Positions 1 to 12,900 of a stretch of DNA of 64,000 nucleotides are shown here, piece by piece. The notes below the pieces were generated by a model. It saw only the letters and a list, made by a program, of their open reading frames with translations, did no database searches and had not been told where the DNA came from. This DNA is from Lepturacanthus savala. Its lineage: Eukaryota > Chordata > Actinopteri > Scombriformes > Trichiuridae. Position 1 is the stretch's first letter, and every line of letters starts with the position of its first letter. The stretch is taken from NCBI GenBank assembly GCA_030544235.1, contig CM060462.1, forward strand, positions 34,738,526-34,802,525, in the 5' to 3' direction. The position numbers and the translations under genes are program-made.

Positions 1-270
1 CAAGCACAGTTAAGATTTGAAAAATCAGAAACACAAAAGTGTGTTACTTTGCAAAGACATGAAAGCCAGGCTCAGCATTGTTGGCTTGACTAAAGTTGGC
101 AAATGAAGTTGTTTTCAGAAGAAAACAAAAGTTATCTCAAGAAAACAGAATAATTTGTTCATAATCTCCAGATAATGACATTAAAATAATATTTATTACA
201 ACCATGGCTGTTTAGGCTGCCCTTACGAATAAAAAAACAAAGAGGTTAAGTGTTTTGTTTTGTTTTTTAC

Positions 271-934
271 CATGTGAGGTGGTCTGGGCAGGTGTAGTAG
301 TAGCAGCAGTTGTAGTGGGGGTGGTGGTGGTGGTGGTTGTAGTGGGAGTAGCAGTAGTTGTAGTGGGGGTGGTGGTGGTGGTGGTTGTAGTGGGAATAGC
401 AGTAGTTGTAGTAGGTGTAGTTATAGTTGGCACAGTAGCGGTCGTAGTCGGTGTAGCAATAGGTGTAGTTGGCGTAGTAGCGGTTGTAGTTGGTGCAGTA
501 GTGGTCGTAGTTGGTGTAGCAGTGGTTGTAGTTGGCCCAGTAGTTGGAGTAGCAGTGGTTGTAGTTGGCCCAGTAGTTGGAGTAGCAGTGGTTGTAGTTG
601 GCCCAGTAGTTGGAGTAGCAGTGGTTGTAGTTGGCCCAGTAGTTGGAATAGCAGTGGTTGTAGTTGGCCCAGTAGTTGGAGTAGCAGTGGTTGTAGTTGG
701 CCCAGTAGTGGGAGTAGTAGTGGTTGTAGTTTGTGTAGTAGTGGGAGTATTTCCGGTTATGCGTGGCACTGCAGTGGTGACCACGAGGCTAACGGGTCCT
801 GATTTGATGGTGTAGCTTTTGGTAAACACACTGTTGACCATCATTTTGTGATTAAAGGAGCGGCTGCACAAGTCAGGGCACTTCATTGAGGGAAGGGTGG
901 TGATGCACAGATTGACTGTGCACTTGATATACAT
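271..934 (-). CDS. ZP gene, end of ZP-C and mucin-like tail
   Basis: Acceptor TTGTGCAG, donor CATG|GTAAAA, 664 bases, last exon in the window. Begins MYIKCTVNLCITTLPSMKC, then PDLCSRSFNHKMM, the final ZP-C cysteines. From about base 760 downward the protein is nearly all Thr, Pro and Ala, expected to be densely O-glycosylated and extended. No membrane segment or stop occurs before the donor. Confidence 0.85.
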
Positions 935-3900
935 CTGCACAACACAAAAAATAAAAACAAGTTAGCTTTAAAACATTTTAGAACTGCATGGGATAACTTC
1001 AGAAGCTTATGAGACACTAATCACATACCTTATTGTAACAATACACGTTTAAACAGGTGGAAATTAAAGCTGCAAGAATCAACAACTTTATCCCATTAAG
1101 CAAGTTGAAAATACACATTCCAAAATGTTACATTCCCATTACTTGACTTCATTAAAAATGTGACCCTTCAATTAAATATTGTAAGCGAGATGCAATGATT
1201 AAATTATTTTTGCAATGGATACAGAAAGGTAACTTTGAGCTGAATGTTTCTCTGGCACTTATATGAGTTAAAATTAAGTCTCAATATCTTGAAAAGTAAA
1301 AGTCCTAACCAAAACCCTTTTTTCCTCTATAAAAACCCCATGTATGACAGCTGTCTATATGAATTAAAACAAAGGAGCTTTGGTCATAAATTACTCCAAT
1401 CTCTGTTTTTGACACACAGCTTCAGAGCTATGTTAACATAGCAGGCAATAGGACAGTTTGCAGCACTTATGGGAGAAAAGTGAATCCTACTTCCATGGAC
1501 TACTTCCAGACAACATTGTCTAGATTCTGATGTATAAATTATAATAGAGTGGAAGCTGTAGGAGCAAGAGGGTATTGTGTTGAAGACTTTTGACAGTACA
1601 TACCGTTGATCCATTGTTTTCCATGGTGGACAAATCAAGGCGGTAGATTTTGGAACTGCTTTTTGTTGTTATAACCTCTATTGTACTGGTGGAAGACGCA
1701 CATCTGGAAGAGAAACAGAGATAGAACCACCTGAGTTTATAGCATAAACTTCAAATGCAGAGACAATCTCTGCAGGCCAAACAGATTTGCAAATATATAT
1801 CGACATTATTTCATATCAATCTTTTTCAGACTGGGAACCTCCAACTATTACAGTCACTGTGTCATTTGTTACTGACCCATCATTCAGAAGTGGTTTGGAT
1901 ACAGCAAAATCTTCCGTCTCAGACTCCATGCATTTGCTCACTATCATCTCAGCTCTTTCAATTGTGCAGTTGGACATCACATGGAGGTCCAGCTGGGTGA
2001 TCTTTGAGCCGATGGCCTTGGATTTCTTAGAGAAACCATTGTTGGAGGTTTGTGGTGAGTTTGCCTCTCGACGCAGTCTGTTGAAGCGCAACTTAGCGTT
2101 GCGTGTGAACTGCGACAGAGGCCCCTCTCCTGGAAAGTGGAATTCTAACCAAAACCCAACCTCTCCAAAGGCTTCTTTTTCTGTGGGCATGCTCATCTTG
2201 TAATGTGGTCCTTTGGCTACAATCGCAGAAATCCGACAGGCCAGGGGGAGGATGAAGGATGGCTTGCGACTCACCATGGTGTATGGACGCACGCTCCTCA
2301 AGGTGTTGGTGTAAACCAGCTCTGAACCAGAATGCTGGAAAACAAGAGAGAAAGAGGAAGGTCTAAAGTTTGAATTCACATTCAGCTGAAAGGTCTACCA
2401 ATACAAAGTGACTTTTAAGGCCAGATTATTTTAATACTGACAGTATATTTCCATCTTTTATACAGTCATAAAATCACATTTCTTCAGACAGTTACAATTA
2501 TGCAACTTTGTCTACATCCTTCCTGAACATTTCAAATAGTTCATGACAGCATTTCTACTATTTATGACAAACTTTCATATTAAGACTGCATTTAAACAAC
2601 TGAGGTAAATGATCTTAATGTAGCTTCCACAGAAAGGCCCAGACACAGGTACACCCCTCCTAAGACTTTTAAGGCCAGATTTTTTTTAATATCATATCTG
2701 GTTTAAGGTTTCCAATCAATTTCACCTCTGATGCTCAATGTTGTCAGAAGTATGCACCTCTAACCTCACCCACAATGACAGGCTCCTGGAGGACATCACT
2801 GCAGCAAGGTGAACATTAAAACTACTTGTGGTCAGCAAAGTCTAGATTTTTATGGGGTGTTAAATTACTCGTTAAGTGCCCTAAGTATTGCTGCTGTATT
2901 TCCTTATCACCATAAATAGACAAAGACAGGTAGATATAAACCACAGAACATCAAAACATAAAAATGTTTCATTCAGTATTTTACATTGTGGATCAACATG
3001 TGTTTTCAACAAATTTGTCTGCTCTCTTTTTCAGTACACTGCTGGTAAAGGATGATGGTGGTTTGTATCAGGTTTTCTAAATGTATAGAAAGGTGAATGT
3101 TAATAACCCGTTGATTATAAGAAGGTCTAAGTGCTATATAAATACCGTCCCATGTTTCAAAACACACATTCAGAACCTGTTCCTTAAAACTATCGGGACT
3201 TTTGTGAAGTTGTGATGTCACAACTATACAGTCACTGCCCACATCTGTCTGGGGTGTATCCCTGCCTCTCGCCCGCAGTATGCTGGGATTGGCTCCAGCA
3301 GACCTCATTGACCCTAGTGAGGAATAAGCGGGCATAGAAGATGGAATATGGCTACTAATTTTGTATTTCTACCTCAAGACAGGTCTCTCTGAGAGTAAGA
3401 CCCTGTGTCTCAATGAGATTATCTGCATGAATAAAGGTTAAGGTAACTAATAGGGTAAAGGCAGTTGCTGTTACCACGGCTTTGGTGCCGCAGCCACTGA
3501 GGGAGATGTTTGCAGTCAGGTGTGTGCTGTTGTAGCTGACAGGACAGGTGGGGCTGTTGAGCTGCAGCTCAGCCAGGTCGATGTTGCTCAGCGAGGTGAC
3601 AGGAAGGACCAATGTCATTGCTTTGTTGTCACACTTCAACTCTGCAGGACAGCAGCACATTCTTACATTATTATGCTTTTATTTCTTTTATTCACATGCA
3701 TAATGAGTACTTTTTTGAAGTGTAATATTTTCCCAACCTGTTCCAACAGGTAGGACCCTCGTTTGTCCTGGAAATAATAAGAAAATTATGTTTCAGTTGT
3801 CAACATGTAATTGTGGATATTTTCTGGAAAAGTGTTGATTGGTATAGGACTGCTTTATTAGAAGCTACTGATAAAGCATATTTGGTATTCTTTAGAAGTA

Positions 3901-6900
3901 GAAAGGAAACTAAAGGTCTTACTTTGGTACAGCCACACACATCTAGGCTCTGACTGTAAACTGGAAAGACAAGAAGAGCAAATCAGACTGCATTGTACTA
4001 CACCCTTCCTGAACATTTCAAATAGATCATGACAGCATTTCCACTATTTATAACAAATGTTCATATTAAGACTGCATTTAAACAACTGAGGTAAATGACC
4101 TTAATATAGCTTTCACAGAAAGGCCCAGACACAGGTACACCCCTCCTAAGACTATGGGTTTCTCTGTCCGGGACAAGCATATTAAAAACTTATTTACCTA
4201 GAAGTACAGAGGTATTACCAGGTAAATTTACTTAAAGTATTTAAAGTAGAAGTACTGTGTGTGTCCTAATAACTATGTTTAAAAATGCCATTATTACTGT
4301 TTATCACTGATGAATCAGTGCATAAACAGCAAAGGATCTGAGCTCTTTGCTCTTAATGTACTTAAAACTTTTAACATGTGTCACTTATGCAGATAAAAAC
4401 ACCACTGATCGTTAGATTGAAGAGTTAACTTGTTACGATTTGGTTATCATAATCTTTTGTTAGTGCTAATCTAACAAGTAGATCTGTAAGTATTAGTGCT
4501 AATTAGTCCACAGGACAACCTACCTGTTGGTATTTGCAACAAAGCAGACAGGCAGAAGAACAGTCAGGTTGTTTTCAACACGGACCCAGCCTATAGTCAT
4601 GGTCGACAGAGAGCCCACTGATTTCAGGCTAGTCCTCAAAACTCCAGGAGACCCGACCACTGCCATTTCTGAAACACTACAAACACAGAGAGAACCGGTC
4701 AGCTTTCAGAATTATATTTACAACAGTTGGCGTAAAGGCACAGTAGACCCTTGGTAACTCACACAGGATCATTTAATTAGTATTCCTGCTAAGACAAGCC
4801 TCAGAGCTCAGAGACTCACAGTCAATAGACCTTTCTCAAGATTTTTGTCACAGAAAAACACAGATGCAATTGATGATGATGGCAGAATCCCATGTACTAT
4901 TTCCAAATTCATTACCCTATTGTTTAGTGCAACTCAGTTCAGCTGTATAGCCTCCTTGGACTCTTCAGCGGAACTGAGCCATTGCAAATGTTATCAAACT
5001 GTCCGCTGTGAGAAATCTCTATAGGTCAGTCATTTGTTGCATGTGACACAGCTGAATTCCAAAATGATTCTCCTGCCTATCTGAATGAAAAACTCAATAA
5101 GTCTCTGGGCTGGAGGAGGACTACACATCTATGAGTTGGTAGCGTAGTGTTGTGTTGTGGTGTTTGCATGCCATCGGAACAACATGCGCTTGCTACAAAG
5201 ATGACGTGTAGACACACCTCTCCAGTTTTGACGTGAAGTCGGTGTTGAATTTCACCTCCTGGAACGGCAGGACAAACAGTGTTGAGTCCTCTACGGGGGT
5301 CTCACCTGTTGCCACAGGTTCAGCACTGCAGGGAGAAGATGCCGTCTCCACTGGAGGGAAACGTGAAGAAGAGATAAGTAAGTAAACAGCATAAAAACAA
5401 GCTCATGTCATTTCTCTTTTTTTTCTTTTTTTTTTTTTTTTACAGAGGAAGGACTAAACTCGAATAGAACATAAAACATTATATTGCAATGGCTAATACT
5501 CTAACCTATCCTATAGTCGGTATGTCTGCAGGTTTTCTGCTTTGACAGACTCACCAGTGAGAGAGAGGTGCACAGGCACAGCGCTAAGGGGTTGGTTGTC
5601 TGTAACATGTGATATTTTGGGAACAGGAATCAGGTCCTCTGCCATCAGATAGATAAAATACTGTCCTGCTGGTGCATTCCCAGTGAATGTCAACCGACAT
5701 TTCTCCTGGTAAAAAAAGGAGTCAAACAGAATATAATGTGTTAAAAAACAAAATGGATTTCTACCACAGAAATTCATTTAATTAACAAATTGTGTTGTTG
5801 GCAGTAAGCTGGTCTTTGTGTGTGGACAGTCGGGTGTGTTATTCTGTCAGACTTACCTCGTGCAGTTCTATGAACGGGTGCTGAGGGCAGCTCTGACACT
5901 CTCCTTGGTCGGCGCGGGCGAAGCGGCAACGCACATCGTCCCCATCCAGGTCTTTCACTGACAGATGGAAGTGGTGCGGGCAGTTCACACGGGCCCTGGG
6001 CCAACCACGCCCAAACAAACACAGTCACAACAGAGAAGACAAACACAGATGGAGGCAATTAAGGAGATTAACTGAAGTGTTTGAGAATTGATTTTTGATT
6101 GATTTTTTGTCTCTTTTAAAGTGGAAAAGTTACATATTATGCCTTTAAAGGACCCATATCATGCAAATGGACACTTTTATTTTTTTTATTTTTTTACTTT
6201 AGATAAGGTCCAGGAGGGTTGACATGGTGGGGCAGTGGTTAGCACTGTTGCCTTACAGTAGGAAGGTCGCAGGTTCAAGACCTCCTTGGTCTAGGACCTT
6301 TCTGTGTGGTCAGATACCTGAGTTTGCGTGTTTTCCCCGTGTGGGTTCTCTCCAGCTTCCTCCCACAGTCCAAAAACATGCCAAGGTTAATTGGAGACGC
6401 AAAATTTCCTGAATGTTTGAGTGAATGGTATGTGTGCCCCATGATAGGCTGGTGACCATCTGGGGTGTATCCCTGCCTTTTGCCTGTAATGTGCTGGGAT
6501 TGGCTCCAGCAGACCCCCCCACGACCCTAATGAGGAATAAGCAGGTATAGTCAATGAATGAACCGAATGTCCAGGAGTTAGGTTAAAAATTTTCCATGCA
6601 TCAAACAATTAGAAAAGCAGAGAAATGCATAAACTTTGCCATTTCACAGCTTGTTTGTACTTCCTTGAATTACTGATGCCATACACAAGCTTCCTCCACC
6701 TGTTCACAACATGGCCCACCTGCCTCCACTGTTACACCCACTTTTTTCAGTCCAAGTAAAAACTAGCCAATTAGAATAGAGGCTCATGAATGTTCATGAG
6801 ACAGACTAGACAAAAAGAAAAAACAGAGCTTCCTGTAGATCCAGGTACTTGAGAGAGCTCTGGAAAACTACATTGAGTTGATTTTTGCACTTTAAATGGT

Positions 6901-9900
6901 AAGTATATCATGTTAGGGATACCAAAACCTAAAAACCAGAAAAGTGCAGATATGGGACCTTTAAGTAAATATCGTCAACATGGGGATAATAATAATATCT
7001 GAATGGTGTTTCTTACATCGAAGGTGTTAGCGTCTGTGTTTATGTTCATACCTCAGAGGCGGAGGGAGAGCAACAAAGGCAGGTTGGTTGAGTTCCCCGG
7101 TGTTAGCCCGAATCTTTGGCTTTGCATTCAGTGATACATAAAATTCTGTTTTGTTCCTAAACAAGAAAAAAAAGGTAGAATTACAGCACTTGAACGTCAC
7201 CGTGTTGATTTCACTATCTATCTTTTACTTTTGTTACTTCTTTTTGAATAAGACATCAATGTTTTTATTGTTTGTTTCTATTTCCTTATTCTGGGAGAAT
7301 AAGGAGGAATAATGTCATGTCAATGATGTGATTAAGATATTTTAATAGTCAGATTAACTGTTTATAGAGAATCTAGCAGAATCTATCCACACATAATATA
7401 TTATATTAAATAGGCCCTACATATTGACCTTGGTCAATATGAATACAACAAGGAAATCATATTTATTGTTCATTAGGGCCCCTGATTGATGTTTTAAGAC
7501 AGACTTGAAAAATTGTGAACCCGTCCTTTATTTGTCCCGAGTTTATTAATAGAATCAAGATTTGTATAATTCGTATAATTACTTAAAATATTAGCTTTAA
7601 CTGACACGTTTAAATAATGAAAATAAGTTCGCAAATTGCTGTGATTATGGAGCTATTTTGTATATATCTGAGTTCTATCTGGACAAGATAAAATAACCAG
7701 AAAGCCAAAGAACAAAGGATTTCTTCTTGTCAACATTATGTACTTGCAAGTTTTATTCATAAAACAGGAAGTAGAAAAAACAGAGAATTGAGGTTAAAAG
7801 TCAGGACGTTTAGTCAGTATCATTTGTATCATACCCTAGCTGGATCTTGGCGCTGTAGTTACTGGGGACAGTTTTCTGCCACTGGCGAACACACCAGCCG
7901 CCATCAGGTTTGGTGCCAGTGTAAGGGAAAGAGGTTCTGTGAACCTGACAGTCTTCTCCTGCAGCACACAGACCACTTAGTGATGGACATGGATCAGGAG
8001 CGATGGCCGTGAAATGAGCCCGTACCTACAGACACAAAGAGGAGAATGAAATCCATTTATTTGTGTGCATTGGCAAAGTTTATGACCTGAGGATGACAAA
8101 CATGCTGCATGAGCTCAGTCAATTCCAGGCATTTGCAGATGGTATGGCTGAATGGATGTTGTCTTGTACTTTTTTTTTTTTTTTTTTAAATTCTGACAAC
8201 CTTTTCCAAAACATAGAACTGGTCTCTATTATCTATTTTAAGTATTAACAAGATGCAGTTAGGAGCATTTATAGTGAAGATCTAACAATGTGAGAAGCAA
8301 TATTCAGTTTCTTCTATTAACTCAAGTCTTAGCATTCATTATAGTTGCCAAAGGTTGCCAACTTTGTAGTTCAGTTTTTTGATGACATGATTATATTTAT
8401 GAACAAAAATAGATTTGTGGTTCAGATGTTTGAGAGTAATTATGATGAGATATAGTGAAGAGTATGTAAGATTAAAAATCAATATCAAGATTTTCTGTTT
8501 TGTATGTATTTTACAGGGTTTAATATTAATTGATTACAACAAAACACATTTTTCCAGGATGCGGTTAAAGGAGAAATTAAATAAATAAATATCTTTATTT
8601 TAGGGAATATGAGATTTGTTTAAATATATCATTAAACGAAAACAAAAATTTCTAGATGCAAATGATACAGTATGATGTAGCAAATCATAACTTTCAATGC
8701 CTTTGGGCTTTTAAACAGCAGCAAATGATTATAAGTCATTATTAATAATAGAAATGTGTAAACAGGTCTGTCTACAGGTTGATCTCTGCAGAGTAAGACC
8801 ATGAAGGGGAAAATGAAAGCCCACCGTATTCCCTCCACTGCTTTCCAGGGGCACAACATGGACCGTCATCCCCAGAGAAGAAGCCTCACAGGCGGGGCCC
8901 GAACAGAACAGAAGCAGGCTGAGCAGCAGGATGCCCAGCCTGAACCCGTCTAGCTCCCTCCCCCCTGACAGATAGAGAGGCAGCTTATTAGACCATGTTC
9001 ATACTTTAGACCAGTACCCAGATCCTTTACTTAAATAAAAGTACAGCAATGTAAAAATACTCCTTTACAAGTAAAAGTATGAAAATTCCTCTGTAACCCT
9101 CTATTGCATAGTGTTGCCATATGGAAACAATTAGTTTATCTCCATTTTTCTAAAAAGCTGGGGTATAAAATCTATGTTTCTACAGTTAAGTGTGAAAAGA
9201 TCATCATCCCGTCATTATTGTCTCACGACAGAAGGTTGTGGACGATGTGGATTATCTTGCTGTAGGTGAACTCCTGACTAACTAGGTCTAGATCATGGGG
9301 TTCTGCTTAGAACCCTAGAAAAGACACAGACATCAGGCTTCATCCATGCTGATATACAGACGGGGGGTTAATTAACCAGCAAAACCTGAGGCACTTGTAG
9401 GAAATGTTTCGATCAACTTTCCACACTTTAACTCCATTACTGCAGAAAAGCTGTAAGTCTAAGTTGTAGATTACTGAAAATTGATATCTCTCTTTTTTTG
9501 GATAGGGTAGTTAACTGCTTATTTTTGTACCATTTAAATGTCCCATATTCTACACTTTCCTGTTTTGTTTTTTTTTTTGGAATTTTTACATCCCTAACAA
9601 GATTTTAAGTACCAAAGATCATCTCAGTATAGTTTTACACTTCTTTTCTCAAGCTTCTTTCAAGGCCTCTGCTCCTCCTCTTTAAATGGTGGGTTGGTAG
9701 TGACATCACAACTTCCTGTCAGTCATGACTGCTTGTTTTAAGGCACAGACACAATACAGACTGTGTATGTTTCTCTGTGGATTGAGCGCTTTTGAAACAC
9801 GGGACAGTGTTAATTATTATTAATTATTAATTTTATTATTTAGGCAATTTTAAGTAATAAAAACAGAACATTTTTACCATGTCTAAGTAATATTTCATGC

Positions 9901-12900
9901 AATAGAGGGTTAAGAAAAATGACCTTTAATGAAATAAAACCATGTTTACAGAGAAAAATCACTATTTGATGGAGCTGTTACCAACTGATAGACATGTGAA
10001 ATGTCAACCAGGTACACACTGCTTCACGTTTTTCTAATAAATGAAAGTAAATTAAGTCTTACCCAGCATAGCGAGTCTCCCTCTGAAACAAGGAAGTGAT
10101 GATGTGAAGAAGTATTAGAATTATTCTCTCACAAACTTTGCCATTTCACAGCTTGTTTGTACTTTCTTGAATTAGTGATGTCATACAGTAGCTTCCTCCA
10201 CCTGTTCCCAGCATGGCCCACCTGCCTCCACTGTTCCACTCACTTTTTTCAGTTCAAGTGGAAATCAGCCAATTAGAATAGAGGCTCTGTCCTCTGCGTC
10301 TAATTACGTGTCAATCAATCATATTATATCTGTGTTAAGAATGTTTGAAGGTTTTAACTGGAAAATATGACCCAGATGACCACAACTACTGTTGAAATAT
10401 TACCCTGCAGAATAGAAAGTGACCAGTATATTTCCTCAATATGGTAATAAAGTACATATCACTTAAAAACATTTTGAATTATGCGTACAATTTGTCTTAG
10501 TTTGTGTTTTATTTATTATTATTTTGGTTAATGCTCAATTATTAAGTAAGTGGCAATTAAAACACACATTTTATGAATTACTACTTACCAAATAAAATGT
10601 CTAGAGGAAAACCTAATGACCCAAACTCAAAGTAGTTCATAGGTTGGACATAATGTCATTAGAAGTTGTCATAACCCCCCAAAAAATGGCAAATTGCATT
10701 GCATTGCAGTGAAAAATGCAAGTTACATTACACTTTGCTGTTGAACCAATGCACTTGTTTTAAGAACACATGACTTTTACAGTTTACTTCCTGGAGATGT
10801 TGGATCGATCTTGAAGAACTAAATTGGCATCGTTTTACAACTCGATTTGAATTGATGTGGTGTTGCTTCATGGCTTCTTATTATTGCAGTTATTAGGTTT
10901 AGGGGGAAATTACTTTTTCACACAGGGCCATGTAGGTTTGGATTTTTTTTCTCCATTAATAATAAAAAATGTAATTTAAAAACTGCATTTTGAGTTGTCT
11001 TGAGCTGTTTTTGATTAATATTTAAATTTGTTTGATGATCTGAAATATTTAACTCTTTCATACCAATGTGTATTTTGGCCCGGGCACCTCAGCAGGTTTC
11101 TTTGGCTCTGTCATATGTCAAATCTTAAAGAATCTGAATATTTTTGTTACAGCTCTTATGACAGTGTTATACGCCTATTCTCTTGAAGTGTTTCCCAACA
11201 AAGACAAAGTTACTGAAACATTGAAGCACCAAAATACTCTTAGATAACTGGCTTAACCTAGCTGTAAAAAAACAAACAAAAAAACTTGTTCATGCACTAA
11301 AACGTCAGGTGTGATCTTTGAATACTGATCTTAACTCTCAAAAGCAGATATCTAATATCCCCAAGATTACCTTTATCCTCTCTTCGGTAGATGATGGGTC
11401 GATTTTAAAGAACTAAAATGTCAAGTATGATCTTTTGGTGCTGATCTTAACTCTCAAAAGCAGATATATAATATCTCCAAGATTGATTTTATCCTCTCTT
11501 CAGACAGAGCCAACAAAAACGTGACAATGATTATGAAAAGGCTATTAAAGCAAAGGTGCAAAAACAATATAAAACCATAAGATTATCAGCCACAATACAA
11601 AGGACAATAAATAAACATTCTTAAGACTTAGTAAGAGTTTTAAAAACTGCAGCTGGAACAAAGCTGATCCACTACACAATCTAAATGTTGCTACAAATGT
11701 CACCTTTGAAAATTTGATTTTCACATTTTTTTCCCACAAGCTTTTAGTTAGATTTAAACTATGTAGTTACGGAGCACAACTTTTATTTAAGAATCATTAT
11801 TATTAATACATAATAATGATTCTTATATCAAATATTATTATTAATCCTGTTTTATTATACATTCTTATCTTATTCCCTTTATGTAATTCCTTATCAGGCA
11901 TGTCTTTATCTTGTTTTTTGTTGTTGCTTCATTATTTTGAACTATATTGAGTTTCGGCAAACAGGGAAGTTGTGTTTTGCAAAATGTTTCTCATAAAGTA
12001 ACTTGACCTGACTTTAGTTCTCTTTAAAGAGAAACTAAAAAAAAATGTCAGGTTGAACGTGATTATACAACAGCAGTGCTTTAGGCTGGAAGTAAAAGCG
12101 GTGAATGTGCTGTGCACTAGTAGTAGATTAATGCTGTTAAGTAATTCCATTAAACACTAACAGAAATCAGCTCAGAAAACAATGTTTAATGTTGTTAAAG
12201 CAGGAAAGAATCAGCATTGATCTATAAATAAATGTGGTGATTCTGATAGTATATAGTATAATATCTGCTGTCCACACCTTCACTACCCCACTCAGACACG
12301 AAACCAGGCCGAAACCACACATTCGTACACACGTTTCCCCTCATCGATTGTTACCAGAGCTGGACAAAATACTGAGATCCTTCACTTAAAAGACGAAATA
12401 CTGTCTTCAGAAGTATGATCAGCAAAGTTTACTTTAAATATTAAAAGTGAAAGTACATAATATCTGACACCTTTCACACAAAGTGCATAGCATTTTTAAA
12501 AGAATGTTAATTTAATAGAATATATAGATAATATATAATATATAGAGAATAAAGTAATGTTAAGTAAATTATTAAACATGCATCTGAAAATGAACTAAAG
12601 CTGTCAAATAAGTAGAAAGTAGAATATTTTCCTAAGAAATGTAGATGAGTGTAAGTATAAAGTAACATCCAATGAAAATACTCAAGTAAATGAGTATGTA
12701 CAGGACTTAAATAAACATACTTTAAACATACAATTTTCCATCACTGCTTATACTCCTTTTTTGGCGATCATCATCGGATCATCAGCCTTTATTTTCAACT
12801 AGTTTTTAGCAATCCATTTTACCCTTGAAACACATTACAGGTAAATGTTCTAACATATATTAACATTCATGCCTCTAATTTATCCAGATGCTTCCTAAAG

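Noticed and set aside
255..815. Open frame on the plus strand, rich in Val and Gly
   Set aside because: It is the complement of the Thr-rich ZP exon; the repeat keeps both strands free of stops. No start context or domain.
1877..3641. Endoglin or betaglycan (TGF-beta co-receptor)
   Set aside because: The ZP module has a similar pattern (KCD-x-x-x-MTLVL), but the N-terminal exons with DLDGDDVRCR and the Thr-rich tail do not fit those receptors.
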